From Polaromonas vacuolata (lineage in GTDB: Bacteria; Pseudomonadota; Gammaproteobacteria; Burkholderiales; Burkholderiaceae_C), in assembly GCF_012584515.1 (NCBI RefSeq), contig NZ_CP051461.1, positions 3,467,501-3,531,500 on the forward strand: 64,000 nucleotides of DNA, written 5' to 3'. Position numbers and translations under genes: made by a program. The notes beneath the pieces were generated by a model. The model did no database searches, was not told the DNA's origin, and worked only from the letters and a program-made list of their open reading frames with translations. Below, piece after piece: positions 49,385 through 58,024 of this stretch. How positions within the stretch are numbered: position 1 is the stretch's first letter; each line of letters begins with the position of its first letter.

Positions 49385-50125
49385 ATGCCTTATGTGGTCG
49401 ATGACGGCCAAGCCCTTTCGCTGCATTTTTCACACAGCGAATTACAAAGCCGTATGCACGCGCAAAAGCCTTGGCAGTTAGAGGTCGACTACACCTTAAC
49501 CATGATGGGATTTTTGCTGTTGCAGCCAGAGCCCAAACGCATCGCCATGGTTGGCTTGGGCGGTGGCTCGCTGGCCAAGTTTTGTTACCACTATTTACCC
49601 GACTGCCAATTCACGGCGGTCGAGATCAATCCCCATGTGATCGCACTGCGCGAAGCCTTTTGCATACCGCTTGATAATCACCGTTTTGAGATCTTGCAAG
49701 CCGATGGCGTGGACTTTGTCGCCAGCCCCGCTGAGCCGCTTGATGTGCTGCTGATCGACGGCTTTGATCAAAACGGTCAACCCGCTGCGCTGTGCACTCA
49801 AGGCTTTTACGATGACTGCTTTGAGCGCCTTGCGCCCAACGGCTTGCTAGTGGTCAATCTGCACTACGACAGCCCGGACTATCCGCTTTGGGTAGCGCGG
49901 ATTTTGCGCAGTTTTGATGGCTGCGCGGTCGAGGTTGCGGCGCCCGAAAAAAGCAATTGCATTGTGTTCGCCTCACGTGGAGCGACCCTAGCGTCACGCA
50001 AAATCAAACTATCCGCAGCACTGGCTAGGCTTGACCGGGCAGCGCAGTTGCAACTAAGGCCTGAGTTCACCCGTCTGAGCTGGCAGATGCGAGATGCGGA
50101 TACTCAGGCAAGGGATGCAGCATGA
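49385..50125 (+). CDS. spermidine synthase-like methyltransferase-fold protein
   Basis: 246 residues. Rossmann core with IAMVGLGGGSLAKFCYHYLPDCQFTAVEINPHVIALREAF and VLLIDGFDQNGQPAALCTQGFYDDCFERLAPNGLLVV, as in polyamine aminopropyltransferases. The usual catalytic Asp-rich loop is changed to DGFDQNGQP, so activity as a true spermidine synthase is uncertain. The frame is open about 40 codons further upstream without a start codon of standard type. Confidence 0.8.
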   Translation: MPYVVDDGQALSLHFSHSELQSRMHAQKPWQLEVDYTLTMMGFLLLQPEPKRIAMVGLGGGSLAKFCYHYLPDCQFTAVEINPHVIALREAFCIPLDNHRFEILQADGVDFVASPAEPLDVLLIDGFDQNGQPAALCTQGFYDDCFERLAPNGLLVVNLHYDSPDYPLWVARILRSFDGCAVEVAAPEKSNCIVFASRGATLASRKIKLSAALARLDRAAQLQLRPEFTRLSWQMRDADTQARDAA

Positions 50126-50212
50126 CGCGACTCCATTTAAGCCGACCCAGCAGGCCGAAAAAAAACCTCTGTTTACGCCTTAACGCAGCGTCAATCTGAT
50201 CGCACACCACGC

Positions 50213-51139
50213 ATGGACAAACTCAAACAACTCGAATCTTTTGTCGCCATAGTCGCACGCGGCAGCCTGACCGCTGCGGCTAAGGCCGACGGTTTAGCAC
50301 CGGCCATCATGGGCCGACGCTTAGATGCCTTAGAAGAGAGACTGGGCGTGAAACTTCTGGTGCGCACTACCCGGCGCATCACGTTAACGCACGAGGGCAG
50401 CGCTTTTTTAGAAGACTGTCAGCGCCTGTTGGCCGATCTGGCCAATGCCGAGGCCAGCGTATCGGCCGGCGGCGTCAAGGCCAGTGGCCATTTACGCGTG
50501 ACCGCACCGGCTGGCTTTGGTCGCCGCCATGTCGCACCACTGGTGGCAAAGTTTCGTGAACAACATGCGGATGTGACCATCTCACTGAACCTAGGCGACC
50601 GCATGATTGACTTAGCCGGCGAAGGCTTTGACTGTGCGGTGCGCGTCGGCGATATGCCGGACTCATCTTTAGTCAGCGTGCGCATGGCCGACAACCGGCG
50701 CCTGTGTGTAGCCGCGCCAGACTATATTGCGCGTCACGGCAGACCGGGCCATCCCTCAGAGTTGGCACGCTTTGACTGCTTGGCACTGTCGAGCGAAGCA
50801 TCGCAAACCCGCGGCTGGGCATTTACTGTAGGCTGTGAGTTGCAACACCTCAAACCACATGGGCCGTTAGATTGCTCTGACGGACAGGTATTGCACGATT
50901 GGTGTTTGGCTGGCTACGGCATCGCGTGGCGCAGCACTTGGGAAGTACAAGACGAAATCGCTGCCGGCACACTAGTGCCTTTGCTAGAGGAATTTTCAGC
51001 CCCGCCCAACGGTATTTACGCGGTATTTCCGCAGGCCCGCCATCTGCCGATACGGGTACGGCTGTGGATTGATTTCTTAAAACACCACTACGGCCAGCCG
51101 AGTTTTTGGGCTGGGCCGTCGCTAGACAAAAAAGTTTAA
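50213..51139 (+). CDS. LysR family transcriptional regulator
   Basis: 308 residues. HTH in LESFVAIVARGSLTAAAKADGLAPAIMGRRLDALEERLGVKLLVRTTRRI (about 5-60). Effector domain with GHLRVTAPAGFGRRHVAPLVAKF and FDCAVRVGDMPDSSLVSVRMADNRR. The HTH form resembles regulators of oxidoreductase genes (CrgA/AaeR-like group). A terminator-like stem follows its stop. The next gene, dadA, points the other way, so direct control of it is not implied. Confidence 0.9.
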   Translation: MDKLKQLESFVAIVARGSLTAAAKADGLAPAIMGRRLDALEERLGVKLLVRTTRRITLTHEGSAFLEDCQRLLADLANAEASVSAGGVKASGHLRVTAPAGFGRRHVAPLVAKFREQHADVTISLNLGDRMIDLAGEGFDCAVRVGDMPDSSLVSVRMADNRRLCVAAPDYIARHGRPGHPSELARFDCLALSSEASQTRGWAFTVGCELQHLKPHGPLDCSDGQVLHDWCLAGYGIAWRSTWEVQDEIAAGTLVPLLEEFSAPPNGIYAVFPQARHLPIRVRLWIDFLKHHYGQPSFWAGPSLDKKV

Positions 51140-51163
51140 AGCGGCTGATTTAAACCAGCCGCT
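51140..51163 (+). terminator. stem-loop after the LysR gene
   Basis: AGCGGCTG-ATTTAAAC-CAGCCGCT is a perfect 8-bp stem, starting with the base after the LysR stop. Only a short T-poor tail follows, so it may be an inefficient terminator, or serve the convergent dadA as well. Confidence 0.6.
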
Positions 51164-51232
51164 CTAGACTTAAGCGCTCAATCAGCATTCGCTGTCTTCA
51201 GCGCCGTAGTCGACGTAATCGCCTTAGTGACC

Positions 51233-52540
51233 TTAAGCGCTTTGTGTCGCTGGCCGGACCGAAACACTGATCTTGCGCGCTGGCAGCTGACCGGTAAAGG
51301 CAAAGTCAACGTCTGGCACGCGCCCGCTCACGATGTCAGCAATCGCAGCACCAGAGCCGCAAGAATGCGTCCAGCCCAGCGTACCGTGACCGGTATTTAA
51401 AAACAAATTACGGGTTTTAGACGCGCCAATATACGGCACGTTTGACGGTGTTGCAGGCCGCAGACCGGTCCAGTATTGGGCGTTCTGGCCGTCCGTCATA
51501 TCCGGGAACAAAGCACGGGTGCGCCGCACAATCGCTTCGCAACGGGCCAAGTTCAGGTCGGTGTTGTAGCCGCCTAACTCGGCCGTGCCGGCGATTCGCA
51601 GGCGGTTGCCTAGACGCGAGAAAACCAATTTATATTCATCATCGGTCAGCGAGACGTTGTAGGAAGCGGCTTCATTAATCACCGGCAAAGTCACTGAGTA
51701 GCCTTTGGCCGGATAGATGCGCAGCGTCTGGCCCAACAAATCAGCCCATTGCGCGCTGTATGAACCCAAGCACATCACATACGAGTCAGCGCTAACTTGG
51801 CTGACCACGCCAGCAGCATTCGCCACTTGCACGCTAGAGATGGCATCGCCTTGCTTTTGCACACCGACGATGCGGGTGTCATACATAAATTTCACGCCCT
51901 GCGCGGCGCACAAAGCGGCAAGTTCACGTGTGAAAGCATGGGCATCGCCCGACTCGTCGCTAGGCGTCATAGAGCCGCCGACGATTTTTGAACGGCTTGC
52001 GGCCAGCGCCGGCTCAATCGCCACGCATTCGTCTGGCGTTTTCATGTCCAGCTCGCAGCCGTATTCGCGCATCACCGCAGCCGGGCCTTGTGCGTCGGCG
52101 TATTCGCGCTCGCTGGTATAAAAATGCAAAATGCCGCGGGTTTTGTGGTCGTAGTTCAAGCCGGTATCAGCGCGTAATTTCTGCAGCGTGGCACGGCTAT
52201 ACAGCCCGAGGTTGACCATTTGTTTGATGTTGTGGCGGGTGCGTGTGGGTGTGCATTCGCGCAAGAAAGCCAGGCCCCAAAGCCATTGTTTCAGGTCGGG
52301 GCGCAAACGAAACAGCAATGGCGCGTCTTCGTGCATCAACCACTTGAGCACTTTGAGCGGCGCGCCCGGGTTGGCCCAAGGTTCGGCGTGGCTCACGGAT
52401 ATCTGACCGCCGTTGGCAAAACTGGTTTCCAGACCGGCGCCGCTTTGACGATCAATCACGGTGACGTCGTGGCCGGCTTGGCTCAAAAACCAGGCCGAAG
52501 TAATGCCGGTCACGCCGGCGCCTAAAACTGTGACTTTCAT
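51233..52540 (-). CDS. dadA: D-amino acid dehydrogenase
   Basis: 435 residues from MKVTVLGAGVTGITSAWFLSQAG. FAD-binding GxGxxG at the N-terminus (about 6-11) and the DAO fold with GLETSFANGGQISVSHAEPWANPGAPLKVLKW, CLGSYSA and the C-terminal TPSNVPYIGASKTRNLFLNTGHGTLGWT. Deaminates D-alanine and other D-amino acids, perhaps glycine too, into the respiratory chain. A tandem glycine riboswitch in the leader shows it answers to glycine. The frame begins 7 codons earlier, but the Rossmann strand favours this start. Confidence 0.95.
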   Translation of the reverse strand: MKVTVLGAGVTGITSAWFLSQAGHDVTVIDRQSGAGLETSFANGGQISVSHAEPWANPGAPLKVLKWLMHEDAPLLFRLRPDLKQWLWGLAFLRECTPTRTRHNIKQMVNLGLYSRATLQKLRADTGLNYDHKTRGILHFYTSEREYADAQGPAAVMREYGCELDMKTPDECVAIEPALAASRSKIVGGSMTPSDESGDAHAFTRELAALCAAQGVKFMYDTRIVGVQKQGDAISSVQVANAAGVVSQVSADSYVMCLGSYSAQWADLLGQTLRIYPAKGYSVTLPVINEAASYNVSLTDDEYKLVFSRLGNRLRIAGTAELGGYNTDLNLARCEAIVRRTRALFPDMTDGQNAQYWTGLRPATPSNVPYIGASKTRNLFLNTGHGTLGWTHSCGSGAAIADIVSGRVPDVDFAFTGQLPARKISVSVRPATQSA

Positions 52541-52647
52541 ATTGAAATTTCCCAAAGACATAAGCTGAGCAAACCGCCGTTTAAGGCGCGCAGCAAACTA
52601 TGAAAAAAAGGGATTTTTCATGGGACGCGCACGCGCAACTAAGGCGG

Positions 52648-52850
52648 TGCCGCTCCCACTGTCCTTGGTACCTGAGAGATTCAACCCCGGGCACAGCGTG
52701 CGTCTGGGTTTTGCTCCTTCGGTGGCGTCCGCGTTGCGCGGCAGCTCTCTCCAGATTCGGCGTTTATCCATCCAATACATGGGCCTGAGCGATCATGGGA
52801 GATTGCGCCTTCGGCGGCTTGCAACGGATGCAAACGCTCTCTTGGGTGAA
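52648..52850 (-). promoter_or_regulatory. tandem glycine riboswitch upstream of dadA
   Basis: On the minus strand two glycine aptamers follow each other. Aptamer 1 (about 52846-52762) has AAGAGAGCG, GCCGCCGAAGGCGCAAT and CGCTCAGGCC. Aptamer 2 (about 52754-52648) has TGGAGAGAG, CGCCACCGAAGGAGCAAA, CTCTCAGGTACCAAGGACAG and GGGAG. These are the known core strings of the glycine riboswitch. Between aptamer 2 and the dadA ATG are about 105 bases that hold the expression platform. The short frames across it on both strands are chance. Confidence 0.92.
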
Positions 52851-53142
52851 GTTTGGATTGTGACACAGGCGTGCAGCTTTTAATCTCTAAGACTTGCCGA
52901 ACAATCAAGCCCGCGCAAAATAAATCGACACCACTCCAGCCAGTAGGTTTGAGTTTTGGCTTGCGGTTTATGATTTGTAGCTTGTTTCTACAAACGCCTC
53001 GCTTTAGCGTCATTGACGGACACCACTGACTGAGATTAAAAATTAAGCCAAAAAAGGCAAGAAAAAGCAGTCCGAAACGCATTCCCTCAGATTTGTACGG
53101 CAGTACCAAATTGCCACATTGGCTTGACCGTAAAATCAAACC

Positions 53143-54816
53143 ATGCTTCTGATAAAAAACGACCTTCTGGCAGCCTTGGCTGCAAGCCTTGAACAGCTCT
53201 CTCCTGGCGCCGGCGCAAAAGCCGCCTTTGAATCTCCCAAGGTAGCCGCCCATGGCGACTTTGCCTGCACCGCGGCCATGCAACTGGCCAAAAGCCTCAA
53301 GCTCAACCCGCGCCAAGTCGCCGACAGCCTGCGCCTGCTGCTGCTGGCCAATCCAGTCTTTGACCGCTGGGTAGAGGCGATTGAAATTGCCGGCCCAGGC
53401 TTTATCAACATCCGCCTCAAACCCGAAGCGAAACAAGAAACCGTGCGCGACATACTAAAAGCCGGTAGCGTCTACGGCGTCAAGCCACTGACCGGCGAGC
53501 GCACGCTGGTCGAATTTGTCTCAGCCAACCCAACTGGCCCGCTGCATGTAGGCCATGGCCGGCAAGCCGCCTTGGGTGATGCGATCTGCAAACTCTTTGC
53601 CACTCAGGGCGTAGACGTGTTTCGCGAGTTTTACTACAACGATGCCGGCGTTCAAATTCACACCTTGGCCACCAGCACCCAAGCCAGAGCCAAGGGCATC
53701 AACCCGGGCGATCCGCTGTGGTTAGAAAACGCCTACAACGGCGACTATATTGCCGAGATCGCGGCCGATTTCGTCGCGCTTAAAACCGTGCGATCAGACG
53801 ACCGCGAAGTCACGGCCACGGGCGATATTGAAGACTTGGATGCGATTCGCCAATTCGCGGTTGCCTATCTGCGCCGCGAGCAAGACCTAGACTTGCAAGC
53901 TTTTTCGGTACGCTTTGATAACTACTACTTAGAGTCCAGCCTATACAGCTCGGGCCGGGTCGAGTCCACGGTTGAGCGGCTCAAAGAAGCCGGCAAAACT
54001 TACGAGCTCGACGGCGCGCTGTGGCTAAAGTCCACCGACTACGGCGACGACAAAGACCGCGTGATGCGCAAAGGCGACGGCAGCTACACCTACTTCGTGC
54101 CCGATGTGGCCTACCACTTGGCCAAGTGGGAACGCGGCTTTAGCCGCGCCATCAACATCCAAGGCATGGACCACCACGGCACGATTGCCCGCGTCAGAGC
54201 TGGCCTGCAGGCAGCCGACGCCGGCGTGCCGCTGGGCTACCCCGACTACGTTTTGCACACCATGGTGCGAGTCATGCGCAACGGCGTGGAAGTAAAAATC
54301 TCCAAGCGCGCCGGCAGTTATGTGACGCTGCGTGATTTGATTGAGTGGACTAGCGCAGACGCCGTGCGCTTTTTCCTGCTCAGCCGCAAACCCGACACCG
54401 AATACATTTTCGACATCGACTTGGCGCTGGCCAAGAACAATGAAAACCCGGTCTATTACGTTCAATATGCACATGCGCGAATCTGCTCGGTGCTCGCAGC
54501 TTGGGGTGGCGAGCTCGCCACACTCGATAGCGTAGACCTCGCGCCACTGACCAGCCCGCAAGCCCAAGCCTTGATGCTGCTGCTGGCCAAATATCCCGAT
54601 ATGCTGACCAACGCGGCCAGCGGCTTTGCGCCCCACGATGTGGCGTTTTACCTGCGCGAACTCGCCGCCTGCTACCACAGCTACTATGACGCTGAGCGGA
54701 TTTTGGTCGACGACCAAGCCGTCAAACTCGCCCGCTTAGCGCTGGTAGCGGCGACTGCGCAGGTATTGCACAATGGTCTGGAAGTGCTGGGCGTTAGCGC
54801 ACCGCGCAAGATGTAA
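53143..54816 (+). CDS. argS: arginyl-tRNA synthetase
   Basis: 557 residues. Class I synthetase with the HIGH variant [11 protein letters not shown], the Arg-specific N-terminal domain (about 1-100) and the KMSKR-equivalent [13 protein letters not shown]-terminal anticodon-binding DALR domain with [14 protein letters not shown] and [18 protein letters not shown]. Upstream lies the dadA leader in the other direction. A SPOR protein gene follows after 90 bases. Confidence 0.97.
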   Translation: MLLIKNDLLAALAASLEQLSPGAGAKAAFESPKVAAHGDFACTAAMQLAKSLKLNPRQVADSLRLLLLANPVFDRWVEAIEIAGPGFINIRLKPEAKQETVRDILKAGSVYGVKPLTGERTLVEFVSANPTGPLHVGHGRQAALGDAICKLFATQGVDVFREFYYNDAGVQIHTLATSTQARAKGINPGDPLWLENAYNGDYIAEIAADFVALKTVRSDDREVTATGDIEDLDAIRQFAVAYLRREQDLDLQAFSVRFDNYYLESSLYSSGRVESTVERLKEAGKTYELDGALWLKSTDYGDDKDRVMRKGDGSYTYFVPDVAYHLAKWERGFSRAINIQGMDHHGTIARVRAGLQAADAGVPLGYPDYVLHTMVRVMRNGVEVKISKRAGSYVTLRDLIEWTSADAVRFFLLSRKPDTEYIFDIDLALAKNNENPVYYVQYAHARICSVLAAWGGELATLDSVDLAPLTSPQAQALMLLLAKYPDMLTNAASGFAPHDVAFYLRELAACYHSYYDAERILVDDQAVKLARLALVAATAQVLHNGLEVLGVSAPRKM

Positions 54817-54906
54817 AGCCATTTCAGCAATTCAAGACCGCCTAAACAAACAGCAACACATGCCGCTAAAAATGCAGGCCATGACAAACGGGAGATTTTC
54901 AAGCTT

Positions 54907-55587
54907 ATGAACAAACCAACACGCAAGCCTCAGGCCGGCGGAACCATACTGGGCTTGGTGCTTGGCGTATTGCTAGGCTTGGGCGCGGCGCTGGCAGTCG
55001 CGGTGTATGTCACCAAAGTACCGATTCCCTTTCTCACCAAAGGCCAGTCACACGGCGCCGAGAACGACGCTGCTGAAGCCAAGAAAAACAAGGATTGGGA
55101 CCCGAACGCAGCATTGGCCGGCAAAAACCCCGCCAGAAGCGCCGCCAGCGCGTCCGGCACACTTAATCAAGACAGCACAGCACCCGCTATGCAACCACCT
55201 GCTTTAACCGCTGCGCCACCCAATACCGTCGACGAAGGCAAAGCCCCTTCTTCCGATCCACTGGGCGACTTGGCCAAAGCCAAAGCGGCGGCAAAACCGA
55301 TGGACAAAATCAGCACAAAGCCAGTAGCAGCTGCGGCGCCTAGTACCGATCCGTTTAACTACTTCATTCAAGCCGGCGCTTTTCGCACACCTCAGGACGC
55401 CGAGCAGCAACGCGCCAAGCTTTCTTTGCTGGGTTTTCAGGCCAAAGTCAGCGAACGCGAGCAATCGGGCAGCATGATTTACCGTGTTCGACTGGGGCCA
55501 TTTGACAAAAAAGCCGAGGCCGACAAAATTAAAGAGAAGCTGGATGCAAGCTCGGTAGAAACCGCTTTGGTAAGGATCCAGCGATAA
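54907..55587 (+). CDS. SPOR domain membrane protein
   Basis: 226 residues. One membrane helix (GTILGLVLGVLLGLGAALAVAVYVT, about 14-38), a charged Ala/Pro spacer and a C-terminal SPOR domain (about 150-226) with NYFIQAGAFRTPQDAEQQRAKLSLLGF and RVRLGPFDKKAEADKIKEKL. SPOR domains bind denuded glycan strands at the septum, so this is likely a FtsN-like division-site protein. The argS-SPOR-dsbA order is common in this group. Confidence 0.9.
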   Translation: MNKPTRKPQAGGTILGLVLGVLLGLGAALAVAVYVTKVPIPFLTKGQSHGAENDAAEAKKNKDWDPNAALAGKNPARSAASASGTLNQDSTAPAMQPPALTAAPPNTVDEGKAPSSDPLGDLAKAKAAAKPMDKISTKPVAAAAPSTDPFNYFIQAGAFRTPQDAEQQRAKLSLLGFQAKVSEREQSGSMIYRVRLGPFDKKAEADKIKEKLDASSVETALVRIQR

Positions 55588-55698
55588 ACCTGAACTTTCT
55601 GTCGTTAAGCCGTCAAACACTGTGTTGGGGCAAGCCTGCCGCGCCAGAATTTTTTCATTCCTCTATTTATTCGGCCTAAGCCAAGAAAGACGATATCC

Positions 55699-56352
55699 AT
55701 GCAAAGACGTGAATTCTCACTATCAGCCGTAGCCGCCACCGCAGCAAGCAGCGGCCTGTTATTGCCAAACCTTGCACAAGCCCAAGCCAAAGCGCCAAAA
55801 GAAGGCAGTGATTACCTGCTGCTGGACAGGCCAGCACCAACCGAAGCACCCGCCGGCAAAGTCGAAGTAGTCGAGTTCTTCTGGTACAGCTGCCCGCACT
55901 GCAACGCTTTTGAGCCGCAACTCACGGCATGGCTAGCCAAGATGTCCAAAAACGTGAGCTTTAGACGCGCTCCGATTGCCTTCCGGCCCGATTTTGAGCC
56001 TCAGCAGCGGCTTTACTACGTGCTCGAAGGCATGAACCGTTTAGGCGACTTGCACGCCAAGGTTTTTTATGCAATTCACGTTGAAAAACAAACCCTGAAC
56101 AACGCCGAGCAAATCGCCAACTGGATCGCCAAGCAAGGCGTTGACAAGGCCAAGTTCATGCAAGCCTACGAGTCATTCCCAGTGGTGACCAAGGTGCGCA
56201 AGGCGGTGCAATTGCAAGACGCCTACAAGGTCGATGGCGTGCCGGCTTTAGGCATTGCAGGAAAGTATTACACCTCGGGCTCGCAAGCCCAGTCTATGGA
56301 ACGCGCTCTGACGGTGGTCGATTATTTGGTTGGCTTGCAGATCAAAGCCTAA
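55699..56352 (+). CDS. dsbA: thiol:disulfide interchange protein DsbA
   Basis: 217 residues. Active site C65-P-H-C68 in FFWYSCPHCNAFEPQL within a thioredoxin fold with helical insertion; cis-Pro region VDGVPALGIAGKYYT. Makes disulfides in exported proteins. The signal peptide starts MQRREFSLSAVAATAAS, a twin-arginine-like pattern with a weak hydrophobic core, in place of a plain Sec signal. A strong terminator follows at 56413-56446. Confidence 0.95.
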   Translation: MQRREFSLSAVAATAASSGLLLPNLAQAQAKAPKEGSDYLLLDRPAPTEAPAGKVEVVEFFWYSCPHCNAFEPQLTAWLAKMSKNVSFRRAPIAFRPDFEPQQRLYYVLEGMNRLGDLHAKVFYAIHVEKQTLNNAEQIANWIAKQGVDKAKFMQAYESFPVVTKVRKAVQLQDAYKVDGVPALGIAGKYYTSGSQAQSMERALTVVDYLVGLQIKA

Positions 56353-56412
56353 GCAGCCTATAGCGTCGCTTTCACCCGGTTACGCATTGGTTTGAAAGCG
56401 CGCCAGCGCCCA

Positions 56413-56446
56413 AAGCCCGCCGCAATTTTTGCAGCGGGCTTTTTTT
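56413..56446 (+). terminator. Rho-independent terminator after dsbA
   Basis: AAGCCCGC ... GCGGGCTT, an 8-bp stem with an inner GC pairing, followed by seven T. Ends the argS-SPOR-dsbA direction. Confidence 0.9.
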
Positions 56447-56566
56447 GTGTTCTTCTTATTTTGTTACGCTCACTTTGACGCTGTGGCAATCAGATACATT
56501 GCAAAAGCTGAGCGTTCAAACGCATGGCTACAATAAACAATCTATGCAGCAAGATTCGTGCCCCTT

Positions 56567-57202
56567 ATGAAAAAACTCCACGCCCTGATGGCTGTCCTGG
56601 CAACCGTGACAGCCCTTTCCGCGACAGCAGCTTACGCCCAAAGTGCGCCAAAAGCCGACCGCGATATGCCCATGAATGCTGAGGCGGACGCACTGCGCTA
56701 CGACGACCTCAAGCAAACCAGCGTTTTCACTGGCAATGTGGTGATCACCAAGGGCACCACCATTATTCGTGGTGAGCGCGTCGATGTGCGCCAAGACCCC
56801 CAAGGCTATCAATTTGCCACCGTCATCGCGCCCGCAGGCAAGCGAGCCTTCTACCGCAAAAAGCGCGAAGGAGTTGACGAGTACATTGAAGGCGAAGGCG
56901 AATTAATCGAGTACGACAGTCAAGCCGACATTGTCAAATTCACCCGCCGCGCTGAACTGCGCCGCTACAACGGTACTACCTTAGTCGATGAGACAAGCGG
57001 TGCCTTAATTACCTACAACAACAACACCGATGTCTTCACAGTAGACGGCGGCGCGAAAAACAGCACTGCCGCCAACCCCACTGGCCGGGTACGCGCCCTG
57101 CTCTCACCACGCACAGCAGCAGCGCCGCCCAAAGTAGCGCCAACAACTACCCCCGGCCCGGTGCTACGCCCTAGCCTGCGCTTGGGCGCGGACAAAAACT
57201 AA
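56567..57202 (+). CDS. lptA: lipopolysaccharide transport periplasmic protein LptA
   Basis: 211 residues from MKKLHALMAVLATVTALSATAAYA, a signal peptide. The OstA/LptA beta-jellyroll (about 38-165) includes DLKQTSVFTGNVVITKGTTIIRGERVDVRQD. It bridges the periplasm for LPS on its way to LptD. The Pro/Ala-rich C-terminal tail is not conserved. lptC, which normally precedes it, is not in the 210 bases before, so lptC must be elsewhere. lptB follows after 7 bases. Confidence 0.92.
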   Translation: MKKLHALMAVLATVTALSATAAYAQSAPKADRDMPMNAEADALRYDDLKQTSVFTGNVVITKGTTIIRGERVDVRQDPQGYQFATVIAPAGKRAFYRKKREGVDEYIEGEGELIEYDSQADIVKFTRRAELRRYNGTTLVDETSGALITYNNNTDVFTVDGGAKNSTAANPTGRVRALLSPRTAAAPPKVAPTTTPGPVLRPSLRLGADKN

Positions 57203-57209
57203 GAAACGC

Positions 57210-58013
57210 ATGCAATCGGGTAACACCACCTCACCACTCAACGCATCGAGCGCCAGCAACGCCGTACCAGGCACCAGCCAGTTAATAGCCAACGGTCTAC
57301 AAAAAGCCTACGGCAGCCGCAAGGTAGTTAAAGACATTTCGCTAGCCGTCAAAAATGGCGAAGTCGTGGGTTTACTAGGCCCTAACGGGGCTGGCAAAAC
57401 CACTTCTTTCTACATGATTGTGGGTTTGGTGCGCGCCGATGCCGGCAACATCAGCATTGACGGCCAGCCGATAGAAAACATGCCCATACACCGGCGTGCC
57501 AGTCTGGGCCTGAGCTATCTGCCGCAGGAAGCCTCTATCTTTCGCAAACTTACAGTACAAGAAAATGTGCGCGCAGTGTTGGAACTGCAATACGATGCTG
57601 CCGGCAAACCACTCAGCAAAACGGCCATTGATCAGCGCTTAGACACCTTGCTAGAAGACTTGCGCGTCTCCCATCTGCGCGACTCGCCAGCGCTAGCGCT
57701 GTCCGGTGGTGAGCGCCGCCGCGTCGAAATCGCCCGCGCACTAGCCACCCAGCCGCGCTTTATCTTGCTTGACGAGCCGTTTGCTGGCATTGATCCGATT
57801 GCCGTGATCGAAATTCAACGCATCATCGGCTTTTTAAAAGCCCGCGGCATAGGTGTTTTGATCACCGACCACAACGTGCGCGAGACACTGGGCATTTGCG
57901 ACCACGCCTACATCATCAGCGACGGCCAAGTTCTGGCCAACGGCACGCCAACAGAAATCGTCAACAACGCAGATGTGCGCCGGGTCTATCTGGGCGAACA
58001 TTTCCGAATGTAG
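57210..58013 (+). CDS. lptB: LPS export ABC transporter ATP-binding protein LptB
   Basis: 267 residues with a 30-residue low-complexity N-terminus (Ser/Asn/Ala) that is longer than in E. coli LptB (241). ATPase motifs: Walker A GPNGAGKTTSFYMIVG, signature ALSGGERRRVEIARAL, Walker B FILLDEPFAGIDP and the H-loop TDHNVRETL. Powers LPS extraction with LptFG. 11 bases before rpoN. Confidence 0.97.
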   Translation: MQSGNTTSPLNASSASNAVPGTSQLIANGLQKAYGSRKVVKDISLAVKNGEVVGLLGPNGAGKTTSFYMIVGLVRADAGNISIDGQPIENMPIHRRASLGLSYLPQEASIFRKLTVQENVRAVLELQYDAAGKPLSKTAIDQRLDTLLEDLRVSHLRDSPALALSGGERRRVEIARALATQPRFILLDEPFAGIDPIAVIEIQRIIGFLKARGIGVLITDHNVRETLGICDHAYIISDGQVLANGTPTEIVNNADVRRVYLGEHFRM

Positions 58014-58024
58014 GCACAGCGCAG

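Noticed and set aside
52598..52883. Short frames on both strands between dadA and argS, including one ending in MKNPFFS.
   Set aside because: They lie in the glycine riboswitch and its platform; RNA structure explains the conservation-like pattern.
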